A DNA stretch of 64,000 nucleotides from the IMG/VR virus record IMGVR_UViG_3300005336_000001, positions 29,561 through 93,560 of that record; one strand, 5' to 3'. The notes beneath the pieces are model-generated. The model saw only the letters and a list, made by a program, of their open reading frames with translations. It made no database searches and was not told the DNA's origin. Position numbers and translations under genes: made by a program. Positions 40,404-47,594 of this stretch are shown here, in pieces (within the stretch, counting starts at the first letter, position 1; the number at the start of each line of letters is the position of its first letter). This DNA comes from a virus.

Positions 40404-40448
40404 TGGCCACTGAGGAAACAGGAGGAGAATCCCAAACCTCAGTGGCCA
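40404..40448 (-). terminator. Terminator whose loop is complementary to the phage ribosome site
   Basis: Perfect 12-bp stem GGCCACTGAGG(T)/..., 21-base loop, then ATTTTTG on the - strand, so a Rho-independent terminator for the 55-40.7 kb transcript direction. The loop reads ATTCTCCTCCTGTTT on the - strand, the exact complement of AAACAGGAGGAGAAT. On the + strand it shows AACAGGAGGAG itself, in the 3' end of the 40097 gene's transcript. It is thus either a coincidence, an antisense to, or a decoy for, the common ribosome site. Confidence 0.75.
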
Positions 40449-40673
40449 CCTTCTGCTGCACTTATAATGGTGAAAGGACCGAACCCATCATAAATGCGCG
40501 AACCGACGCCTTGGTAGGTTTCACTGTGAAGTCAAACCCGGAGGGCCAACAGTGACCACAGAACCTACCCTTGATTTATTCACCCGTTGACGTCGCGCGG
40601 CTGTAACTGATCTCACCGTCACTGCGGCCTCGGGTCCAAACTATGCGTAAACTTTTGACACCGCAACAGGAAA
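40449..40673 (-). other. 225-base 3' region between the 40674 gene and the terminator
   Basis: No gene found. Contains small inverted repeats (GGTTTGACTTCACAGTGAAACC). Likely a long 3' untranslated region or RNA ending in the anti-ribosome-site loop. Confidence 0.4.
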
Positions 40674-40880
40674 TCAAAAGTCTTTGGATTTGAACGCTCT
40701 TGATGCGGCCTTTTCAGCCAGTTCCTCATATGAATAGGGCCCAATCAATTGGCCCACTGGTTCATCATCTTCATCAATGAACTGGTAGTAATATCCAAGC
40801 ATTTGGTCCCCGTCTTCATCAAAGAAAGGCATTTCAGAGGGGACAAACTCATGGATAAGGGCATTGCATACCGCCATCAT
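40674..40880 (-). CDS. Hypothetical acidic protein
   Basis: 68 residues (Met-Met start, GAAGGAAAC upstream). MPFFDEDGDQMLGYYYQFID and VGQLIGPYSYEELAEKAA; beta-rich then helical. Unknown. Confidence 0.6.
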   Translation of the reverse strand: MMAVCNALIHEFVPSEMPFFDEDGDQMLGYYYQFIDEDDEPVGQLIGPYSYEELAEKAASRAFKSKDF

Positions 40881-40887
40881 GTTTCCT

Positions 40888-41115
40888 TCATTTTACAGCC
40901 TTTACCAAGGCTGACTGTTGGCCGACGACGGCGTATATCAAATACCTCCCACCGCCTACGGCTATTTTAGTTTTGGCAAGCGCCTCAACTTCCGCAAGGG
41001 ATTTACATTCATCCCTCGTATAATGCCCGACACCGTCTTTCTTGACGAGAGTAAAGTAGTCGGCATGTTCACAGAACCAATCGTCCCTTTCTTGATACGT
41101 TTTGAAGTCTGGCAT
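40888..41115 (-). CDS. Hypothetical protein
   Basis: 75 residues, YQERDDWFCEHADYFTLVKK, GGGRYLIYAVVGQQSALV. Compact alpha/beta pattern. Overlaps the upstream GPH-box gene by 47 bases. Confidence 0.6.
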   Translation of the reverse strand: MPDFKTYQERDDWFCEHADYFTLVKKDGVGHYTRDECKSLAEVEALAKTKIAVGGGRYLIYAVVGQQSALVKAVK

Positions 41116-41380
41116 CAGCTTCCCTCCTTTTGATTAACAGTGCTTGATAAATTGCCCAACCATGCGGACCGGCGATTGCTTTGCACTTTGTAAGATGCGG
41201 CTTGAGTAAGTCGATCCATAACCCATACTGACTGTTTATTTCAGGAATTTCACCGCTGAATAGCCAGCATAAGTATGGTTTTCCTCTCGCTCTTCTATAA
41301 TTAGGCACGACGCGACCTTGATCATACCAGTGCTTGAGTGTGCTACAGGCATCTTCAATTATGTCAGTGAATGTTTCCAT
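41069..41380 (-). CDS. GPH-box family protein
   Basis: 103 residues from METFTDIIED. Box CKAIAGPHGWAIYQALLIKR; a 17-residue tail follows. An isolated member away from the arrays. N-terminal phrase ACSTLKHWYDQGRVVPNYRR. Confidence 0.75.
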   Translation of the reverse strand: METFTDIIEDACSTLKHWYDQGRVVPNYRRARGKPYLCWLFSGEIPEINSQYGLWIDLLKPHLTKCKAIAGPHGWAIYQALLIKRREADARLQNVSRKGRLVL

Positions 41381-41407
41381 GTTCAGCTCCTGAAAATTGA
41401 CAAACGA

Positions 41408-41446
41408 AAGCCCCCTCACCAGCATCACTTGGCGAGGGGGCAGATT
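41408..41446 (-). terminator. Terminator hairpin after the H1-like gene
   Basis: GCCCCCTCGCCA/TGGTGAGGGGGC, 12 pairs with one G-U, then TTTCGTTTG on the - strand. It lies between the H1-like gene and the GPH-box gene. Confidence 0.65.
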
Positions 41447-41480
41447 AGTTCAGGTGCTCGGGAGGCTAAACCTAAACTAA

Positions 41481-42011
41481 TTACTTCTTCATCTTCAGGA
41501 AATAACGTGTGACCGAACGTTGGCCTTCACGCTCCTCCTTAACACGCTTGACCTCATGGCCAGCTTCTTCAAGGCCATTGAGGACGTTCAGTTGGACCGA
41601 ACCAACCGCTTCCTTGACCTCTTCAAGAGTAGCACCCGCTTTGGCGGCATAGAGCGCCACAGCTTGAGACTTGGCGCTGCCTTCACGGAAGCCCCATGCG
41701 TCCTTCTTCACTCCCTCGGCCTTTGGCTTGGCAACCTTGGGCTTTTCTGACCCTTTAGCGGCCTTTACCGTGGCCTTGGGTGCGGCCTTGGCCTTGGCCG
41801 CTACCTTGACCGCCTTTGCCACCTTAGGCTTGCCAGCGGCCTTTACAGGCGGTTTAGCCGCCCCATTTGCCTTGACCAGTGCCTTTGCCTTTGCCTTGGC
41901 CTTTGGGGCCGTCTCTTCCATTGCTTCACTCATGTACATAAACTCTGCTTTGTTGTTGGCATCCCGTTTAAGGAAAGTGGGGATGTCAAGGGGTTCAGGC
42001 ACTGTGCCCAT
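41481..42011 (-). CDS. Histone-H1-like protein with WG-x-GS domain
   Basis: 176 residues. Residues ~35-105 are almost only Lys, Ala, Pro and Val, as in H1 tails. The C-terminal ~65 residues (DAWGFREGSAKSQAVALYAA, ATLEEVKEAVGSVQLNVL) are homologous to the end of the 25183 protein. Probably binds DNA by the tail and by a winged-helix-like domain. Confidence 0.75.
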   Translation of the reverse strand: MGTVPEPLDIPTFLKRDANNKAEFMYMSEAMEETAPKAKAKAKALVKANGAAKPPVKAAGKPKVAKAVKVAAKAKAAPKATVKAAKGSEKPKVAKPKAEGVKKDAWGFREGSAKSQAVALYAAKAGATLEEVKEAVGSVQLNVLNGLEEAGHEVKRVKEEREGQRSVTRYFLKMKK

Positions 42012-42115
42012 TACTAGGTTCCCTTTCCTCAGATTACAGAGCTAAAGAACTGGAACCGCTAAGTCAAGCGGGATTCCAATTCATTTAGAGGTTTTTGGTT
42101 TCAAACTATTTTGGA

Positions 42116-42340
42116 TTACTTTACTTCGTTGAGAATTGGCTCACCTTTGGCCAAAATCTCTCGAGCACCCTCAAGTCCGCCCTCTACACCTTCACCACAA
42201 AGCGTGCAATTAGGTTCTGCAATGCCTTGCTCCACTTGATCCTTGAGGCATTCAAAGACCTCAAGCCCATCATCTGTGCCGGGCAAGATATCATTGCATA
42301 TGGGACATTTACGACAATAATTCATGTCTTTTGTTGACAT
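42116..42340 (-). CDS. Zinc-ribbon small protein
   Basis: 74 residues; AACAGGGGGGAG six bases before ATG. CRKCPICND and CTLCGEGVEG give paired CxxC. Unknown role. Confidence 0.7.
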   Translation of the reverse strand: MSTKDMNYCRKCPICNDILPGTDDGLEVFECLKDQVEQGIAEPNCTLCGEGVEGGLEGAREILAKGEPILNEVK

Positions 42341-42343
42341 GTT

Positions 42344-42412
42344 TCTCCCCCCTGTTGAAGTGTAGTGCTTCCCGGAGGGCTGACCTAAGCCAGCCCTCGA
42401 AGCTGCACTCGT
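42344..42412 (-). promoter_or_regulatory. ABC RNA element (copy 2)
   Basis: SL1 GAGGGCTG/CAGCCCTC (eight bp). Arm A GTGC(AGC)TTC pairs with B GAAGCAC with a bulge; C is CTTC. Ribosome site AACAGGGGGGAG. The least regular copy. Confidence 0.55.
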
Positions 42413-42678
42413 TACTTTTTCAGCTTCTGACGACCTTCAGATGTAAGGGGAAGGCTCGTAGCCCCCATTGCAACAGCAGCCGCAGCAACTGTCGCAAATT
42501 GCGGCCTACGGGTCTTACCCTTGAACCAATTACGAAGGGTAGAAGTAGTGGGGCCACCTCCAGCAGTGATTTCACCATCTGACATGTCAGTGTCACGCTT
42601 GAGAGTGCGCAACACATCGATAACCGGGTCCTTATCCACAAAGGGATAAGCCTTATAACGCAAGAATCCTCTTGCCAT
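42412..42678 (-). CDS. XRE-type HTH protein
   Basis: 88 residues from MARGFLRYKAYPF (AACAGGAGAGAG upstream). VLRTLKRDTDMSDGEITAGG then TTSTLRNWFKGKTRRPQ is a phage HTH pattern. C-terminal Ala-rich helix. Possibly controls the array. Confidence 0.7.
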   Translation of the reverse strand: MARGFLRYKAYPFVDKDPVIDVLRTLKRDTDMSDGEITAGGGPTTSTLRNWFKGKTRRPQFATVAAAAVAMGATSLPLTSEGRQKLKK

Positions 42679-42683
42679 ACGTT

Positions 42684-42758
42684 CTCTCTCCTGTTTTAAC
42701 ACTGAAGCCTTTAGAGCTTCGTGCTGGGGCTTGAGAAGCCCCAGTGTCGAAGCTCTAA
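42684..42758 (-). promoter_or_regulatory. ABC RNA element (copy 3)
   Basis: A:B is a perfect 11-bp pairing, TTAGAGCTTCG with CGAAGCTCTAA, closing SL1 CTGGGGCTT/AAGCCCCAG. C GGCTTC pairs with B GAAGC. Best A:B example. Confidence 0.75.
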
Positions 42759-43097
42759 TCAGACCCTTACGAAATGTCCACGTGAACGTGGCTTTGCCAG
42801 CTTAGCCTCCTTCATGGCCTTTACATAATGATTGTATGCGGAGGCAGAAGCGCCGAGTTGGGTAAGGTGTTGTTTGATGTTCTTAGAAGTGAACACAGTG
42901 TCCTTGGGAAGCTTCTCAACGTACTTGAGAAACATATCCTTGTAGGATGAAGCATTGGTTTCAGCCTTGACAACGCCCTTCTCAACTGTGGCATTCACCA
43001 CCGGCTGCGGCGGCTCCATGTTCAACACCATGCCTTGCACGGCGTGAAGGACTTTTGACAACTTGTTGTCCTCCACAAAAAACGTAACTCTGAACAT
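42759..43097 (-). CDS. Hypothetical protein with possible winged helix
   Basis: 112 residues. C-terminal half (VFTSKNIKQHLTQLGASASA, MKEAKLAKPRSRGHFVRV) resembles a small winged-helix DNA-binding fold. Start fits AACAGGAGGAGAAAAT. Confidence 0.6.
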   Translation of the reverse strand: MFRVTFFVEDNKLSKVLHAVQGMVLNMEPPQPVVNATVEKGVVKAETNASSYKDMFLKYVEKLPKDTVFTSKNIKQHLTQLGASASAYNHYVKAMKEAKLAKPRSRGHFVRV

Positions 43098-43101
43098 ATT
43101 T

Positions 43102-43172
43102 TCTCCTCCTGTTGGTTGAAGCGTTAATGCTTCTGACTACGCTGGTTTGATCCAGCGTAGGGTAGAAACATT
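43102..43172 (-). promoter_or_regulatory. ABC RNA element (copy 4)
   Basis: A AATGTTTCT, SL1 CTACGCTGG/CCAGCGTAG, B AGAAGCATT (nine bp with A), C GCTTC. Site AACAGGAGGAG. Confidence 0.75.
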
Positions 43173-43533
43173 ACTCGTCGTCATCAACTTCAGTCAGCTC
43201 GTCCTTGCGGACACGCTTCTTGACATTTAGTGTGGCCGAAAGGTTCAAGAGCTCGAATTTGAGATCGATCAGATCAGTATATTCTCGTGCCCTGTACCAG
43301 ATATTGTGATTGACCTCCTTGCCGGATTTTTTGCTGACAAGGTAGGTTTTGTACCATGACTTGGACTTGGACGGCTCACCTTCCACATCTTTGATTTTTT
43401 CGTATACGTGAACTTCACGTGAGGGGGAAACATCAATCACCCATTTGGGCTTTTCAAGAAATGCTTCAGGCAATGTGAGAGCAAATTTCTCAGCTTCAAC
43501 ACGCTCAGTGACAACGTTGGTAGTTTTTCGCAT
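43171..43533 (-). CDS. Hypothetical protein
   Basis: 120 residues from MRKTTNVVTERVEAEK. Beta-rich middle (WVIDVSPSREVHVYEKI, WYKTYLVSKKSGKEVN) and a helical end. Unknown. Confidence 0.6.
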   Translation of the reverse strand: MRKTTNVVTERVEAEKFALTLPEAFLEKPKWVIDVSPSREVHVYEKIKDVEGEPSKSKSWYKTYLVSKKSGKEVNHNIWYRAREYTDLIDLKFELLNLSATLNVKKRVRKDELTEVDDDE

Positions 43534-43537
43534 ATTC

Positions 43538-43598
43538 TCCTCCTGTTGGAGCACTATTGCTCACCAACACCCCGCGTGCGGGATGCGGCGTGAACATT
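43538..43598 (-). promoter_or_regulatory. ABC RNA element (copy 5)
   Basis: A CTAATGTTCAC pairs ten of eleven with B GTGAGCAATAG; SL1 around ATCCC/GGGGT; C TGCTC with B GAGCA. Arms differ from the AGAAGC class but pair. Confidence 0.7.
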
Positions 43599-44439
43599 AG
43601 GTTACCGTCATAGAACCGGATACTTCCAACTTTGGAAACGGCTCAGGGGATGAGCCCTGATTGCGCCACGTCAAGCTCTTGACGTCCCTTTTATAAAAGG
43701 CGGCATTTGCCGCCTTTATCATCAGGGCAATTGTGACTACCGGATCCTTTTTCCTCGTGTTGTCGCTTGCAAAGTACATGCGCAACCTGAAGAATGGATC
43801 GTTCATGCTGATACCTGCCGGGTTTTCCAAAGTATGTACCATCCGTTCAGCCAATTCAGGGCTGCGGTTGGCCAAAATATAATAGAAAAACCCAACAATG
43901 GAGGGGTTTGCCAAACCCCTCAAACGGCTGACACGTTCAATCGCTCGTTCAACACCGGGGTTATTGTCGTACATCAATTCGATGTCTGAATTTTCAATCC
44001 GGTTTTGCGGTGAACGATAGTTCTCAATTGTTCCACGCTGCCATCGTATCAGCCACTGGAAAGCTGCTGACATGTAGCTTCGGTAACGCCCCGCACCTTT
44101 CAATGCAAGGATGTCAGAGCCGGAACGTGCTTTACGTAGAGTATCAATGGTGGCAAATGCGTCCGCTTCAATTCCCTCAACAATGAGGGTTTCAACAGGC
44201 ACATTTGCTTCCACGATGGCCCACAACCTGTGTTGTCCATCCAACACGTCTTTCTTCACTGAGAACTTGATAGTGTCCCCATTGAAACGCCATTTCCCTG
44301 CAATGATCTGTGCAGCAATTCGCTTGACGTGTTGCTCGTTCAACGGCCTGTTGTGGGTATTGTATTCAAGATACTGCATGGCCATCTCAGGCGTCAGAAG
44401 TATCTTTCTTGGATTGCCGTTGGTGGGAGACCCACTCAT
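43597..44439 (-). CDS. ParB-like N-terminal-domain protein
   Basis: 280 residues. Early IKFSVKKDVLDGQHRLWAIV with DGQHR is the ParB/Srx-like catalytic or CTP-binding motif. The rest is helical. With the upstream HTH protein it may form a ParB-type pair for partition, transcription or host takeover. Start ATG 44439 with GGAG; overlaps the HTH gene by 53 bases. Confidence 0.75.
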   Translation of the reverse strand: MSGSPTNGNPRKILLTPEMAMQYLEYNTHNRPLNEQHVKRIAAQIIAGKWRFNGDTIKFSVKKDVLDGQHRLWAIVEANVPVETLIVEGIEADAFATIDTLRKARSGSDILALKGAGRYRSYMSAAFQWLIRWQRGTIENYRSPQNRIENSDIELMYDNNPGVERAIERVSRLRGLANPSIVGFFYYILANRSPELAERMVHTLENPAGISMNDPFFRLRMYFASDNTRKKDPVVTIALMIKAANAAFYKRDVKSLTWRNQGSSPEPFPKLEVSGSMTVT

Positions 44440-44905
44440 GTTCAAACTCCATAAGCCACGCAGTTGCAGTTTCAAGAAGCTCGTTGACGGTGCCCTCACG
44501 CCCCCTGTTGCGCAAGACCACCCCAACCATTTCTTTTGGACTTGGAAGGCTTGTTAGGCTCTTCAGTGCGGGGCGCAAGTCACCCCACAGAGCCGTGTCT
44601 TGCTCAGACACGGTCATGAATTTCTCAGAACGTATTCCAGCGAAGCGTCGATCAAGCACTTCCTTGATCTGTTCTTCAGTCATATGCTTTTTGACCCTTT
44701 TGTAGATATCACTTAGGCCATAAGCACCGGACTTGAACTGAGCTATTTCATCTTCAGTACCGTACAAGATGATCACACGAGCTTTGTTTACCGAACCGCG
44801 CGAAAGACCTGCTTCCTCAGCAACCTGTGTCAAAGGTACCTTGGTCGTACCGATGGTCTTTTGCACGGCAGACATGACCTTTACAGGGTCATATTTCCAT
44901 ACCAT
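44387..44905 (-). CDS. HTH protein of ParB/KorB type
   Basis: 172 residues. PLTQVAEEAGLSRGSVNKAR is a helix-turn-helix; following GAYGLSDIYKRVKKHM resembles ParB HTH partners. Its downstream overlapping gene has the ParB N-terminal motif. The two could be one split ParB. Confidence 0.7.
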   Translation of the reverse strand: MVWKYDPVKVMSAVQKTIGTTKVPLTQVAEEAGLSRGSVNKARVIILYGTEDEIAQFKSGAYGLSDIYKRVKKHMTEEQIKEVLDRRFAGIRSEKFMTVSEQDTALWGDLRPALKSLTSLPSPKEMVGVVLRNRGREGTVNELLETATAWLMEFEHEWVSHQRQSKKDTSDA

Positions 44906-44908
44906 GTT

Positions 44909-44974
44909 TTCTCCTCCTGTTTTGAGCGTAGATGCTCACCACTGCCGCTCGTAAGCGGCAGGACGTGAACAACT
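44909..44974 (-). promoter_or_regulatory. ABC RNA element (copy 6)
   Basis: A TAGTTGTTCAC pairs ten of eleven with B GTGAGCATCTA; SL1 TGCCGCT-TACG-AGCGGCA (UACG loop); C GCTC with GAGC. Confidence 0.75.
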
Positions 44975-45149
44975 ATTTTTCAACATAGCTTTTCAAGCTA
45001 AGTCGAATTTCATCAGCACTTTTTTCGTCACTTTGATTTGGGAACACATAATCATATGATCCCATTTCAAAGATTCGATTTAAAAGTTCAAGATGACGTT
45101 TGGCTTGAAGCGGGGTAAATTCAAGCCACAGAGGCGGCTTATTTCCCAT
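44973..45149 (-). CDS. Small hypothetical protein
   Basis: 58 residues from MGNKPPLWLEFTPLQAK; TAATG overlap with the metallopeptidase gene. Helical, YDYVFPNQSDEKSADEI. Unknown; stop TAG lies in arm A. Confidence 0.6.
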   Translation of the reverse strand: MGNKPPLWLEFTPLQAKRHLELLNRIFEMGSYDYVFPNQSDEKSADEIRLSLKSYVEK

Positions 45150-46333
45150 TAACCCGTCTCTGACACATGGATGCTGGTGCCAAACGGGGCACGTGCAACC
45201 AGTTGGTCGAAATATTGTGACGGACCGTAGACTGCCCACATGACTGGGCAACCGGGGTCTTCACCATATTCGTTAACCTGAAGGTCAGTCAGGTAGATGA
45301 CGCAACTGGCATCAGGATGATTTTTGCTGAGCCAATTAAACGAGTCACGGAAATCAGTTCCGCCACCCGTGTATTGACCAATGGTAACCATATCGCCCTG
45401 CACGAATTCATCAACGTGTTGAACCCGTGTGTCGGCGTAGGCCACCACGATCATGTCAGCGGTGCCCTGATCCAACGCACCACCGACTTCACTGAGCATT
45501 TCAAGCGCCATCTTGTGACTGACGGAACCTGAAACATCAATAAAGAACACCAACTTGTTGAGCCTGTCTGACACATAGCCCGGCATCAGAACACCCAATG
45601 CCGCCGAGCGCCTGTTGGGGCGAGCCCAACTGGTAGCCTTTGACATTGATTGATCGATGAAGCGCATGGTCAGATCACGCCATGACACCTTTGGTTTGCT
45701 CAATTCCGCGATCAAGTTCCTGAGTGATCCCGGTATTTGGCCAGCATTTTGTCCTGCGGCAACCTGTACCGCAGCGCGCACTGACATTTCCCATTCATGC
45801 TTAGTTGCTTCCTTCTTATCAGCATTGCCGGGAGCATCCATCACACCACCACACCCACCGGGATCGGTGCCGTCACCAAAGCTATCCACGTACACTTTTT
45901 CAAAAGTGTCATAGATTTCTTCAGTGGTCATTCCCTTGTACTTCTTGTCAATGCAACACTTGAAGTTTTTTCCACTAATCTCACGATCATGGATTAACTT
46001 GAAGCCTGCCTCCTGAAGATCAAGGTTGATGACGAAATCACCTGCAATGTTCCACGCTTTGGGATCGCGCGTACCACGGCGAGTGAAATGCTGGAAGCAA
46101 CAGTGCATGACTTCGTGCGCTACCAAGAACTCCAACTCACGATCGTCCAATTGATTGACGAAATTGGGATTGTAGAACATGGACACGCCGTCAACACCGG
46201 CGGTTGGCAGATCATAACTTTCCACCAACCGCAATTGTAGTGCAAGGAAGCCAAAGAAACCGTTGCTCACCAGCAAACTTGTGCGGGCGGACACCATTTT
46301 CTCTAAAGCTCCTTTGTCCTTTATCTTAGCCAT
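45149..46333 (-). CDS. vWA-like metallopeptidase (DUF2201-type)
   Basis: 394 residues. N-terminal zinc motif HEVMHCCFQHFTRR (HExxH) and C-terminal vWA-like half with VFFIDVSGSVS, GGGTDFRDSF and CVIYLTDLQVNEYG. DUF2201 proteins work with MoxR ATPases; a MoxR gene is at 47593. Ribosome site AACAGGAGGAG. Confidence 0.85.
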   Translation of the reverse strand: MAKIKDKGALEKMVSARTSLLVSNGFFGFLALQLRLVESYDLPTAGVDGVSMFYNPNFVNQLDDRELEFLVAHEVMHCCFQHFTRRGTRDPKAWNIAGDFVINLDLQEAGFKLIHDREISGKNFKCCIDKKYKGMTTEEIYDTFEKVYVDSFGDGTDPGGCGGVMDAPGNADKKEATKHEWEMSVRAAVQVAAGQNAGQIPGSLRNLIAELSKPKVSWRDLTMRFIDQSMSKATSWARPNRRSAALGVLMPGYVSDRLNKLVFFIDVSGSVSHKMALEMLSEVGGALDQGTADMIVVAYADTRVQHVDEFVQGDMVTIGQYTGGGTDFRDSFNWLSKNHPDASCVIYLTDLQVNEYGEDPGCPVMWAVYGPSQYFDQLVARAPFGTSIHVSETG

Positions 46334-46336
46334 ATT

Positions 46337-46468
46337 TTCTCCTCCTGTTTTTGAAGCATAACACTTCACTAAAAAGATGAGCCCCCACACAGAGGTAGGT
46401 CAAACTTGTATGGGGGCGATGCCTTACGTGTTTCCACGTCTTACAGGCACATCTTTTTAAAGCAGAGT
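46337..46468 (-). promoter_or_regulatory. Long variant RNA leader/terminator
   Basis: Larger than other copies: outer stem TAAAAAGATG/CATCTTTTTA (ten bp), inner GCCCCCA/TGGGGGC and a small CGTG/CACG. A T-run (CTTTTT) after the GC stem suggests a terminator. GAAG/CTTC and AACAGGAGGAG follow as in the other copies. Confidence 0.6.
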
Positions 46469-46818
46469 TAGCGTAGTTCGAAACTCACACGTTCATCCGT
46501 GTCATTACGGATGAATTGCTCATAGATAGAAGGTTTTTCCTCTTTGAGCTTCTTTTGATCAAGCCGATCAATGGGGATCAATTTCAGGATAGCCTTGAAC
46601 AAAGTTCCCTTCAATTCACCCTCATCGTGCTTAAGTTTGTCCTTGATTTCGTTCTTGATGGACTTGTCAAGCACCTCGCATGTTTTGGCCACAGGTTTAA
46701 GGCGTGCGGCCAAATCGATCTTGTCTTTGAGTGTCATGGTGTCAAGTTTCTTGGAAAAGCCTTCCAAGATATCGGCCATGTCAGCAAGGTCCATTTCTAC
46801 TGCTGGTTTCAAGTGCAT
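46468..46818 (-). CDS. Conserved helical phage protein
   Basis: 116 residues. Helical Lys/Leu-rich, DLAARLKPVAKTCEVLDKSI, ending LDQKKLKEEKPSIYEQFI. Common in large phages as I recall; function unknown. Confidence 0.65.
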   Translation of the reverse strand: MHLKPAVEMDLADMADILEGFSKKLDTMTLKDKIDLAARLKPVAKTCEVLDKSIKNEIKDKLKHDEGELKGTLFKAILKLIPIDRLDQKKLKEEKPSIYEQFIRNDTDERVSFELR

Positions 46819-46821
46819 TCT

Positions 46822-46884
46822 CCTCCTGTTGAAGTTTGATACTTCCTGCTGCGGTGAGATTAGTCACCGCAGAGTGGAAACATC
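46822..46884 (-). promoter_or_regulatory. ABC RNA element (copy 8)
   Basis: A TGATGTTTCC pairs ten of ten (two G-U) with B GGAAGTATCA; SL1 CTGCGGTGA-CTAATC-TCACCGCAG; C ACTTC with B GAAGT. B changed to GAAGT and C to ACTTC together. Confidence 0.78.
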
Positions 46885-47518
46885 ATTTGGTCAAGTAAAG
46901 GAATTTAGTGCCGGGGGACTTCAGTTTGATCAAGATTTTGAGCATGTCATTGATCAGACGCTTTAGCCCTTTCAAATCCTTGACGTGAGCCATGTAGTCG
47001 CATTTAACGTCAATGGACTCATTAAGTTTGACATTACAGTAAAACTCATTGCCAGCCTCAAGGTTTTTGAGAGCTTCTTCAAGCTCCTTACGCTTGTCGG
47101 CAATGCCAGCAAGATATGTCTTGCGACGCTGGCTGGACCATTTGCTGAAGATGTATTCACGCATGGCGTCATTCCATTGTTCAGTAGTGATGGCTTTCGC
47201 CGAACCCAATTGGGCAATGGCAATCTTACGCAAGCCACGACTACGCTCCATCTTGGTCTTTTCAGAGTTCTGGCAACCATCCTCGTCATTCCAATAACAG
47301 GAATCATTGAGGCCAATCTTCATGTCACGGATTGCGCGCAATACACACTTTGGGTTATCCGTGTGAGGTTCACCCATGGCATATGCCACGGCTGCTTCTA
47401 CACACATCTGGCCCGGCTGAGGGCTGCCCACACCATGGGATAACCCTGCATCGACAACCTTCAGCACTTTGAGAACAAGTGCTTTGGTTATGGGTGTGTT
47501 TTTGACTTTCTTAGCCAT
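46883..47518 (-). CDS. Hypothetical protein
   Basis: 211 residues from MAKKVKNTPITKA. PQPGQMCVEAAVAYAMGEPH and CVLRAIRDMKIGLNDSCYW; then helices. A frequent companion of MoxR genes in large phages; unknown. Confidence 0.6.
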   Translation of the reverse strand: MAKKVKNTPITKALVLKVLKVVDAGLSHGVGSPQPGQMCVEAAVAYAMGEPHTDNPKCVLRAIRDMKIGLNDSCYWNDEDGCQNSEKTKMERSRGLRKIAIAQLGSAKAITTEQWNDAMREYIFSKWSSQRRKTYLAGIADKRKELEEALKNLEAGNEFYCNVKLNESIDVKCDYMAHVKDLKGLKRLINDMLKILIKLKSPGTKFLYLTK

Positions 47519-47521
47519 AGA

Positions 47522-47594
47522 AATCTCCTCCTGTTGACGAAGCATTAGTGCTTCTCACATGCCCGGCTGTGAACCGGGCATGGACAGAAGGACT
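47522..47594 (-). promoter_or_regulatory. ABC RNA element (copy 9)
   Basis: A TTAGTCCTTCT pairs ten of eleven with B AGAAGCACTAA; SL1 ATGCCCGG/CCGGGCAT; C TGCTTC with B GAAGCA (six bp). Confidence 0.78.

Noticed and set aside
40404-40448. CsrA-type binding site reading of the AACAGGAGGAG loop
   Set aside because: The CsrA core needs ANGGA in the loop; the sequence has CAGGA without the spacer base. Ribosome-site complementarity is the simpler explanation.
40403-40555. 50-residue + frame starting in the terminator hairpin
   Set aside because: No ribosome site before its ATG and its start is explained by the hairpin.
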